From NCBI GenBank assembly GCA_038127535.1, contig JAYPHU010000063.1, forward strand, positions 1 to 8,241: a DNA stretch of 8,241 nt. Reading direction: 5' to 3'. A program made the position numbers and the translations under genes. The stretch comes from JAYPHU01 sp038127535. GTDB lineage: Bacteria > Pseudomonadota > Alphaproteobacteria > Rhodospirillales > UBA2165. Within the stretch, counting starts at the first letter, position 1. Each line of letters starts with the position of its first letter. Below the pieces are notes generated by a model, which saw only the letters and a program-made list of their open reading frames with translations, was not told the DNA's origin and did no database searches. This document shows, piece by piece, positions 1 through 5,670 of the stretch.

Positions 1-604
1 CGGAGTTCACTTCAGCCATCTTCGGCGCACCGACGGCGAAGAACCCGACGTCCAGTTTACCGGCCTTAAAGTCATCAGCGGCGCGGATGATGTTGGTGGT
101 CGGCACGCCGTCCACGTCATCAAAGGTCAGGCCTTCCGTGGCGAAAATGCCCATGGTCAGCGGAATGGCGTTGGGGAACGCGGACCACTGAGACGGATAT
201 TTGCGGCCCTTGATGTCGGCGATCGTCTTGATCGGCGAATCTTTCTTCACGAACATGCCCACGGAGAGGGTGCGGATATTGAACACCACCCGGAGGTTGT
301 TCAGCGGCCGGCCTTTAAATTCGGCAATACCCTGCAGAGAAGCGGTCATGCTCGCCACTTCGTTGATGCCGAGATCGGCCTGTCCGTTGTTCACGGCGGT
401 CTGCATGGCATGGGTGCCGCGGAACGGCTGCACCCGCATTTTCAGCTTGGTGTGCTGCTGCACCACCTTGGCGATTACCTGCACGGTGATGTTGTTGATG
501 GCGCCCGGCGGCAGGGTCGCGAAACCGACCGTCTGGGCTTGAGCCACACTGACGCCGAACAAAGCGGCGACGGCGGCAAAGATCGCAAGAATACGAGTTT
601 TCAT
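1..604 (-). CDS. TAXI-family TRAP transporter solute-binding protein (partial, C-terminus off the left edge)
   Basis: This is a periplasmic substrate receptor of the TAXI branch of TRAP secondary transporters, which delivers a small, usually carboxylated, solute to a DctQ/DctM-type membrane pair. The visible 201 codons start at ATG 604-602, preceded by GGGAGA (611-616) at 6-nt spacing. Residues 1-23 form a classical Sec signal peptide: Lys-Thr-Arg, a hydrophobic stretch, then AQA with predicted cleavage after A23. The mature part opens with VGFATLPPGAINN and continues through RVQPFRGTHAMQTAVNNG and ADLGIN (residues 57-81), the usual TAXI ligand-lobe pattern. Full-length family members have roughly 310-340 residues, so about a third is missing at the window edge. 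It is transcribed away from the oxygenase operon across a 164-bp spacer, which suggests that it supplies that operon's substrate (inference). The membrane subunits are not in the window and may lie further left. The ligand cannot be predicted. Confidence 0.86.
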   Translation of the reverse strand, partial: MKTRILAIFAAVAALFGVSVAQAQTVGFATLPPGAINNITVQVIAKVVQQHTKLKMRVQPFRGTHAMQTAVNNGQADLGINEVASMTASLQGIAEFKGRPLNNLRVVFNIRTLSVGMFVKKDSPIKTIADIKGRKYPSQWSAFPNAIPLTMGIFATEGLTFDDVDGVPTTNIIRAADDFKAGKLDVGFFAVGAPKMAEVNS

Positions 605-626
605 GATACGTCTCCCAATTAAACGA

Positions 627-647
627 CACGTTTATTCTTCAAACGTG
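627..647. repeat. perfect inverted repeat CACGTTT-N7-AAACGTG, candidate operator
   Basis: The 7-bp arms match perfectly and are separated by 7 bp. A further AAACG at 621-625 forms a second, overlapping palindrome with CGTTT at 629-633, giving three half-sites in 27 bp. The element lies 23-43 bp upstream of the solute-receptor start codon, where a bound repressor or activator would control that gene. Its function is inferred from position and symmetry only. Confidence 0.5.
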
Positions 648-702
648 GCGGTGACTGTAAAGGGTACGGCGGGTCTTTTCCAGTAAACTATTCGGAAATC
701 AG

Positions 703-716
703 GCCTAAATTAAGGC
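703..716. repeat. near-perfect 14-bp palindrome GCCTAAATTAAGGC
   Basis: Six of the seven base pairs are self-complementary, and only the A707/A712 position mismatches. It sits in the middle of the divergent spacer, about 55 bp upstream of the oxygenase start. It overlaps the weak -10-like TAAATT, so binding here could affect plus-strand transcription. The assignment is speculative. Confidence 0.3.
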
Positions 717-730
717 GCTGATCCCTCCCC

Positions 731-749
731 GCGCGTGACAAGAACGCGC
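731..749. repeat. inverted repeat GCGCGT-N7-ACGCGC upstream of the oxygenase
   Basis: Two perfect 6-bp arms are separated by 7 bp, the same spacer length as the 627-647 palindrome but with different arm sequences. It ends 19 bp before the oxygenase ATG. It could be an operator, or a six-pair GC-rich hairpin in the 5' untranslated region if transcription starts upstream. It is not followed by a T-run, so it is not a canonical terminator. Confidence 0.4.
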
Positions 750-768
750 CGTTTGATAAGCTACGGGC

Positions 769-2058
769 ATGGTTACCGAAGCCGAAAATGACATCCTGAC
801 CCGCACCGGACCCGGCACCCAAATGGGCGATCTGTTCCGGCGCTATTGGATCCCGTTCCTGGATGCCGAAGAACTGCCCGAACCGGACTGTGCGCCGGTG
901 CGCGTCACCCTGTTGTCGGAAAAACTGCTGGCCTTCCGGGACACGGATGGCGAGTTGGGCCTGATTGATGAGTTCTGCGCCCACCGGCGCGTGTCGCTCT
1001 GGTTTGGCCGCAATGAAGAGGGCGGCATCCGCTGCCCCTATCACGGCTGGAAATACGACCGCCAGGGCAACTGCCTGGAAATCCCGAGCGTGCCCAAGGG
1101 CGACAAGATGTGCGACAGCATTAAGCTTAAGTCCTACCCCTGTATCGAGCGAGGGGGCGTGATCTGGACCTATATGGGCCCGCCGGCGTTGAAACCCGAC
1201 GAGCCCGGTTTCGAATGGATGGCCGTGCCGGCGGAGAACCGCTACGTCAACCGGCGCTGGCAGGAATGCAATTACCTCCAGGCGATGGAGGGCGGCATCG
1301 ACAGCTCGCACGTCTCGTGGCTGCACAGCGGTGCGCTGGAGAACGAGCCCATGCGAAAAGGCTCCAAGGGCGCGCAATTCCAAAAAGACGGCGCGCCTAC
1401 CATCACCGTGCAGGATTTCCCGGCAGGGATGATGATCGGCGCGCGGCGGGCCGCCGACGAAGGACAGAGTTATTGGCGGGTGACGCCCTGGATCATGCCC
1501 TGGTACACGATCATCCCGCCCTACGGCGATCATGCTTTGCACGGCCATGCCTGGGTGCCCATTGATGACGAAAACTGCCACACCTGGACCTTCACCCATC
1601 ATCCGTCCCGGCCTCTGTCCGAGGACGAACATGCGGCCATCCAAAGCGACGAGGGCATTTATGCGCCGCTGATCCCCGGCACCCACCGCACCGTGGCCAA
1701 CAAGGACAACAACTACTTTATGGACCGGGACGCCCAAAAGGCCGGCATCGCTTTCAGCGGGGTGAAGGGCATCGCCATGCAGGACGCGTCGCTACAGGAA
1801 AGCGCCGGACCTATTGTCGAGCGGCATCTGGAGAACCTCTGCCCCTCCGACACGGCCATCGTCATGGCGCGGCGCAAGTTGTTGAAGGCAGCGGCGGAGT
1901 TGGCCGAAAACAACACACCCCCGCCGGGTCTGAACGCCAAGGATCAACGCATCCGCGCCGCGTCGTATCTGTGGCCCGAAGCGGCCAAGCTGGACAAAGT
2001 GATCCAGGACGTGATCGACGCCGGCGCCGAACCCGGCACCCAACATATGACCATCTAG
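769..2058 (+). CDS. Rieske non-heme iron oxygenase, phthalate-dioxygenase-like alpha subunit
   Basis: This is the oxygenase component of a ring-hydroxylating or O/N-demethylating system. It takes electrons from a reductase to a [2Fe-2S] Rieske cluster and on to a mononuclear Fe(II) that activates O2. The Rieske ligands are visible as C70-x-H72 (CAHR) and C89-x2-H92 (CPYHGW). The catalytic iron site is D178-x2-H181-x4-H186, where D178 is the bridging acid. D339 (MQDAS) is my candidate for the third iron ligand, from its position. The C-terminal part (NNYFMDRDAQ, then QESAGPI, then SDTAIVMARR at 360-369) is typical of the phthalate 4,5-dioxygenase/vanillate-demethylase branch, and 429 residues is a normal length. 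The ribosome site before ATG 769 is weak, with only ACGGG nearby. It is first in an operon, 16 bp ahead of the dehydrogenase. No reductase or ferredoxin gene is in the window. The family is certain; the substrate is unknown. Confidence 0.93.
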   Translation: MVTEAENDILTRTGPGTQMGDLFRRYWIPFLDAEELPEPDCAPVRVTLLSEKLLAFRDTDGELGLIDEFCAHRRVSLWFGRNEEGGIRCPYHGWKYDRQGNCLEIPSVPKGDKMCDSIKLKSYPCIERGGVIWTYMGPPALKPDEPGFEWMAVPAENRYVNRRWQECNYLQAMEGGIDSSHVSWLHSGALENEPMRKGSKGAQFQKDGAPTITVQDFPAGMMIGARRAADEGQSYWRVTPWIMPWYTIIPPYGDHALHGHAWVPIDDENCHTWTFTHHPSRPLSEDEHAAIQSDEGIYAPLIPGTHRTVANKDNNYFMDRDAQKAGIAFSGVKGIAMQDASLQESAGPIVERHLENLCPSDTAIVMARRKLLKAAAELAENNTPPPGLNAKDQRIRAASYLWPEAAKLDKVIQDVIDAGAEPGTQHMTI

Positions 2059-2074
2059 CACTGGACCCTAAGCC

Positions 2075-3184
2075 ATGAGCGCAGACCTGCAGGCGGCCGT
2101 CGCCGTCAAAAACAGAGAAACCGAAGTGTGGGATTTCACCTTCCCGGAGATCGAGGATGAGTCCGGCCTGCTTAAGGTCGAACTGACCGGCGTGTGCGGC
2201 AGCGACTGGCCTTACTATTCCAATTACCCGGAACAAAAGGGTCCCTTGATCTTGGGTCACGAGGCAGTGGGCCGGATCGACCGGGCCGGCGCAACGGCGC
2301 TCCGGCGTTGGGGCCTGAAGGAAGGCGACCGGGTGGCGCTGGAAGAATATCTGCCCTGCGGTCACTGCAGTTTCTGCCGCACCGGCGATTTCCGGCTTTG
2401 CGACGAGACCGACACGCTGAATAAGCCCGACACCGTGCGGCTGGGCTCCACGCCGGTCTCGCGGGAACCGAAGCTCTGGGGCGGCTACAGCCAATATCAG
2501 TATTTGCCGGAGAACGCGGTCTTTCACCGGGTGCCGGACCACGTCCCGGCGGAACAAGCCGCCCTCGCCCTGCCTCTCGGCAACGGTTTTGAATGGGCCT
2601 ATCTGCAAGGCGGCATCGGCATTGGCGAATCTGTCCTGATCCAAGGGCCGGGCCAGCAAGGCCTGGCCAGCGTGGTGGCCGCCGCGGAAGCCGGGGCGTC
2701 CTGCATCATCGTGTCCGGCCTGACCCGGGATCAGGCGCGCTTCGACCTGGCGAAGGAGTTGGGCGCGACCCACATTATTGACATCGAGAAGCAAGACCTG
2801 ACCGAGGCCGTCCGCGATATCACCGGCGGCGACATGGTGGACCTGGTGCTCGACTGCGCCTCGGGCGGGCCGGAGACAATCATTTCCGCCATCAACATCG
2901 TCCGCAAGGCGGGCCGGGTGATGCTCGGCGGACAAAAACGCCAGATGATCCCCGAGTTCGAAAGCGACCTGCTGATCCGCAAGTTCCTCACGGTCAAAGG
3001 CATGCGCGGGCACAGCTATCAGTCGGTGGAGTTGGCTTTGGAGACCATCGCGTCCGGACGCTATCCGCTGGAAAAGCTCTGCACACACAAGTTCGCTCTG
3101 GGCGATGTGCACAATGCGCTTATCACCGTCGGCGGCCAGGGCGAAGACGGCGCCATCCACTGCTGCATCGACCCCTGGGCATAA
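2075..3184 (+). CDS. zinc-dependent medium-chain alcohol dehydrogenase (MDR family)
   Basis: This cytosolic NAD(P)-dependent dehydrogenase is expected to oxidise an alcohol to an aldehyde or ketone. The N-terminal GroES-like domain shows catalytic-zinc residues C41 (VCGSD) and H62-E63 (GHE), and a structural zinc set C95, C98, C101, C109. The Rossmann domain shows G191-x-G193-x2-G196 (GPGQQG), then IIVSGLTRD and LAKELGA. At the end of the second Rossmann strand the NAD-selecting Asp is absent (S214-G215, with R218 nearby), so NADP use is possible. Where threonine or sorbitol dehydrogenases carry an acidic third zinc ligand before Pro, this protein has L166 (LPLGN), so the zinc may use another ligand; that is my alignment by eye. 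The length of 369 is slightly long for the family. The start at 2075 follows GGA (2063-2065) at 9-nt spacing. It lies 16 bp after the oxygenase and 13 bp before the lyase, so the three are probably co-transcribed. It plausibly oxidises an alcohol formed by the oxygenase (inference). Confidence 0.9.
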   Translation: MSADLQAAVAVKNRETEVWDFTFPEIEDESGLLKVELTGVCGSDWPYYSNYPEQKGPLILGHEAVGRIDRAGATALRRWGLKEGDRVALEEYLPCGHCSFCRTGDFRLCDETDTLNKPDTVRLGSTPVSREPKLWGGYSQYQYLPENAVFHRVPDHVPAEQAALALPLGNGFEWAYLQGGIGIGESVLIQGPGQQGLASVVAAAEAGASCIIVSGLTRDQARFDLAKELGATHIIDIEKQDLTEAVRDITGGDMVDLVLDCASGGPETIISAINIVRKAGRVMLGGQKRQMIPEFESDLLIRKFLTVKGMRGHSYQSVELALETIASGRYPLEKLCTHKFALGDVHNALITVGGQGEDGAIHCCIDPWA

Positions 3185-3185
3185 A

Positions 3186-3190
3186 GGAAA
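3186..3190 (+). promoter_or_regulatory. ribosome-binding site that fixes the lyase-family start
   Basis: GGAAA lies 7 nt before ATG 3198 and directly after the dehydrogenase stop. The reading frame is also open upstream to an ATG at 3105, but that start has no ribosome site and would overlap the dehydrogenase by 80 bp. The extra residues also do not resemble the family N-terminus. Confidence 0.75.
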
Positions 3191-3197
3191 GACCGAC

Positions 3198-4142
3198 ATG
3201 ACCAACGCCGTCACCGCCGCCCGACGCAAGATGCGGGAAATTCTGGACCGGGATACGGTCACCGTGATGCCCGGCGGCTTTTCACCCCTCTATGCCCGCA
3301 TGGCCGAAGAAGCCGGGTTTGAATGCTTTTTCCTGGCCGGCTCGCAGATGTCGGCGTTCCTATTGGGCGTGCCGGACAACGGCATTATCGGCCTTCGCGA
3401 TATGGCGGACCATGCCCGCCACGCCGCCGCCCGTACGTCCATTCCGTTGCAGTTGGACGGCGACACCGGCTTCGGCAATGCGGTGAACGCCTACTTCGCG
3501 GTCAAGGAACTGGCCGCTACCGGCATCGCTGCGCTCAACCTGGAGGATCAGGAAGCGCCCAAAAAGTCGGCGACCCTGGCCGGCCGGCGCTGCATCCCCA
3601 TGGACGAGGCGGTGGGCAAACTGCAAGCCGCCAATGAGGCCCGAAACGAGATCGATCCGGAGTTTCTGATCTGTGCGCGCAACGACACGATGGGTGCGGA
3701 AGGCAGCAACTTCGGCGAGGCCCTGGAACGCTGCATCGCCTATGTGGAGGACGGCAAGGCCGACTATGTCTGGCTCAATTCCCCCGACACGAGGGAAAAT
3801 CTGGCCAAGGCCTGCGAAAAGATACCCGCCCCGGTGCTGACCATCTGGGGCGGCGGCGAGCCCCAGCCCACGGTCGAGGAATATAACGACATGGGCGTGC
3901 GGATCGCCCTGTTCCCAGTCTGCGCGGCGACCGCCGGCATGCAGGCGGCGTGGCATGTGCTGAACGATCTTCGTGACCGGGGGCCCCAAGCCTTGAAAGA
4001 CTATTTCACCAAGATGGCGGAGGGGCCCTATGGCCTGGTGAACCAGAAAGACCTGATCGGCTCACCGAAGGTGCGGGAACTGGAAGACGAGTATCTGCCG
4101 GACTCGCAAAAGCGCGACTACGACAACACCTGGGGGCATTAG
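3198..4142 (+). CDS. isocitrate lyase/PEP mutase superfamily protein with non-classical catalytic loop
   Basis: This is a (beta/alpha)8-barrel enzyme of the superfamily that includes isocitrate and methylisocitrate lyases, dimethylmalate lyase, PEP mutase and oxaloacetate decarboxylase. These enzymes handle 2-oxo-acid enolates with Mg2+. The core is clear: MPGGFSPLYARMAEEAGF (24-41), LDGDTGFGN (86-94, metal-binding D87 and D89), NLEDQ (114-118, acidic E116 and D117) and ARND (160-163, R161). The flexible loop that reads K-[KR]-C-G-H in Cys-dependent C-C lyases is KKSAT here (122-126), so the catalytic Cys is S124 and the following Gly-His is Ala-Thr. Simple isocitrate or methylisocitrate lyase activity is therefore unlikely. 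A different lyase, hydrolase or decarboxylase acting on a 2-oxo acid is plausible. The protein has 314 residues from ATG 3198. As the last gene of the operon, it may release pyruvate or a related fragment after oxygenation and dehydrogenation (inference). It ends 2 bp from the stop codon of the convergent CoA ligase. Confidence 0.87.
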   Translation: MTNAVTAARRKMREILDRDTVTVMPGGFSPLYARMAEEAGFECFFLAGSQMSAFLLGVPDNGIIGLRDMADHARHAAARTSIPLQLDGDTGFGNAVNAYFAVKELAATGIAALNLEDQEAPKKSATLAGRRCIPMDEAVGKLQAANEARNEIDPEFLICARNDTMGAEGSNFGEALERCIAYVEDGKADYVWLNSPDTRENLAKACEKIPAPVLTIWGGGEPQPTVEEYNDMGVRIALFPVCAATAGMQAAWHVLNDLRDRGPQALKDYFTKMAEGPYGLVNQKDLIGSPKVRELEDEYLPDSQKRDYDNTWGH

Positions 4143-4144
4143 CC

Positions 4145-5665
4145 CTACCCGCCCGATTTCAGGCCTCGCCGATAGAGCTTGCCGGTTGGCCCTGAGGGCA
4201 GGCTATCGTGGAAGTGAACGGCCTTGGGCAGGAGGTGGCGGGGGAGTAGTTCGTTTTCTTCCAGGTAATCCAGAATGTCTTTGCTGGTAAGCGCCGTCGC
4301 GGTCACCAGATGCGCCTCGATCCGTTCTCCCCATTGCTCATCCGGTTCCCCGACCACCCCGGCCAACTTGATGGCCGGATGTGACAGCAGCGCCGCTTCG
4401 ATCTCTTCGGCGCGAACCTTGATGCCGCCGGTGTTGATCTGATTGTCCACCCGGCCTTTGACGAACAAATGGCCAGCCTCATCCAACACCCCCAGGTCGC
4501 CGGTGCGCCACCAGCCGCCGGTGAACTTCTCCGCCGTTAGGTCCGGGTTGTTGAGATACCCCGCCGCCAGGGAGGCGCCCCGGACCGCGATTTCCCCCAG
4601 CTCCCCGGCGGGCAGTTGATCGTCGATACCGCCTTCAGTATCAATCACCCGCACCTCTGCCCCCGGCACAGACCGGCCGGTGGACGCTGCTGTTTCGGGC
4701 ACAGACAGAATGTCCGGCCCGGCCGCGATGCCCGCCGCATTGCCGCCCTCGCTGGCCAGATAGGCTGTCAGCACATTGGGCGTGATCTGATCCGCCAGCG
4801 CCTGGATCAGATCGGGCGTCCCCGGCTCCCCGGAATAGAATGCCCCTTTGGTGTGGGACAAATCATACCCGTCCGGACCGGCAGCGAGCACCATGCGCCA
4901 GACCGTCGGCACCAGGGGCGCGCAGGTGATCTTTTCGTCCTGGAGCAGCTGCAGGAAGCCATCCGGCGAAAACCGGTCCGAAAAAAAAATCCGCCCGCCG
5001 ATGCAGGTGAACGGTAGTACCGTGTGTATCCAGGCGGCGAAGGACGGGGCCATCACCACAATGGTGCTGTCGCCGGGTGCGCCGCAATCGTAGAGCGCCT
5101 TGCACTGCCCGGCGGTCGCAGCGAGCGTGCGTTGGGTGTGCACGATGCATTTCGGATCGCCCGTGGTCCCGGACGACATCAGGTAAAGCGCCGTGTCGCC
5201 GGGCGCGGCCGAGTTAACCAGCTCCACCCCCACAAACGCGCTGACACTTCGGCTATAGAAAGAGTCAGCCGAAGCACTCACCGTCAGGATCGGCAGGCCT
5301 GTCTCCAGCCCCTCGGCCTTTTCCAGATTGGCCTCATCCGCCAGCAGCGCCGATGCGCCGATGAAATCGATATTCTGCTTCAACCGCGCGGGCAGGTCGT
5401 TCACATGCAGACAACAAAGGATCACCCCGGTCAACTGGCAGCCGAAGAAAGCGACCGCGTGGGGAACGGAACTCATGGACAGAACCGCAACCACGTCTCC
5501 TTGCTTGAGACCTTGATCCCTGAGGCCAGTGGCGAAAGCCGCCGCCTGCGCCGCTGCCTCCCCGCCGGTCAGCCGCAGCGCGGCGTCGGCAAACATCACG
5601 TCGTCCTGCCGGTTTTGGCAGGCGGCAAGAAACATATCATTGAGTGTGTCGCCGGCGCGCGCCAT
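4145..5665 (-). CDS. AMP-forming acyl-CoA ligase (ANL superfamily)
   Basis: This enzyme activates a carboxylic acid with ATP to an acyl-adenylate and then to the acyl-CoA thioester. All core ANL signatures are present in 506 residues: the P-loop SSGTTGDPK (164-172), A5-like Y302-L-A-S-E306, A7 WWRTGDLG (385-392, D390), A8 hinge GRVDNQINTGGIKVRAEEIE (404-423), and A10 PTGKLYRR with catalytic K496. The A5 motif lacks the usual Gly of YGxTE. I place the start at ATG 5665-5663, 5 nt after the dehydrogenase stop. The frame is open to 5773, but that would extend into the dehydrogenase by about 100 bp. The ribosome site is weak, consistent with translational coupling. Codons 226-228 (IFF) contain a run of nine T on the coding strand. 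It is the last gene after carbonic anhydrase and acyl-CoA dehydrogenase. The substrate is unknown; medium-chain, branched or aromatic acids are all possible. Confidence 0.9.
   Translation of the reverse strand: MARAGDTLNDMFLAACQNRQDDVMFADAALRLTGGEAAAQAAAFATGLRDQGLKQGDVVAVLSMSSVPHAVAFFGCQLTGVILCCLHVNDLPARLKQNIDFIGASALLADEANLEKAEGLETGLPILTVSASADSFYSRSVSAFVGVELVNSAAPGDTALYLMSSGTTGDPKCIVHTQRTLAATAGQCKALYDCGAPGDSTIVVMAPSFAAWIHTVLPFTCIGGRIFFSDRFSPDGFLQLLQDEKITCAPLVPTVWRMVLAAGPDGYDLSHTKGAFYSGEPGTPDLIQALADQITPNVLTAYLASEGGNAAGIAAGPDILSVPETAASTGRSVPGAEVRVIDTEGGIDDQLPAGELGEIAVRGASLAAGYLNNPDLTAEKFTGGWWRTGDLGVLDEAGHLFVKGRVDNQINTGGIKVRAEEIEAALLSHPAIKLAGVVGEPDEQWGERIEAHLVTATALTSKDILDYLEENELLPRHLLPKAVHFHDSLPSGPTGKLYRRGLKSGG
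4981..4989 (-). repeat. nine-base homopolymer (T9 on the coding strand) inside the CoA ligase gene
   Basis: Nine consecutive A on the plus strand read as T9 in the ligase coding strand and encode the Ile-Phe-Phe of RIFFSDR. The run stands out in GC-rich DNA. Adding one T would shift translation into a frame that stops at 4863-4865, giving about 267 residues that lack the A5-A10 motifs. Confidence 0.9.
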
Positions 5666-5670
5666 CCGGC

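Larger units (their letters stand above)
605..768. promoter_or_regulatory. divergent promoter/operator region between transporter receptor and oxygenase operon
   Basis: This 164-bp non-coding spacer lies between two divergent start codons, so it must hold both promoters. It is AT-richer than its surroundings. I see no convincing sigma-70 pair. TAAATT (706-711) is a possible -10 for the plus strand, but it lacks a good -35. The stretch contains three short inverted repeats (627-647, 703-716 and 731-749, listed separately) that are candidate regulator-binding sites. No regulator gene is present in the window. Confidence 0.6.

Noticed and set aside
688..1737. Long open frame (349 codons) on the minus strand opposite the oxygenase
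   Set aside because: It is the antisense shadow of a well-supported Rieske gene in GC-rich DNA. The translation is low-complexity, rich in Arg/Ala/Gly/His, and shows no family motif.
3105..3197. Earlier in-frame ATG for the lyase-family gene
   Set aside because: It would overlap the dehydrogenase by 80 bp, has no ribosome site and adds non-conserved residues. ATG 3198 has GGAAA at 7-nt spacing.
1862..3262. 466-codon minus-strand open frame opposite the oxygenase end, dehydrogenase and start of the lyase gene
   Set aside because: It spans three real genes in antisense, has no recognisable domain, and arises from third-position GC bias.
4176..4204. Hairpin in the ligase 3' coding region as a terminator for the plus-strand operon
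   Set aside because: The stem has a G-U pair and a 13-nt loop, and no T-run follows on either strand. The bases also encode the conserved A10 motif, which explains their composition.
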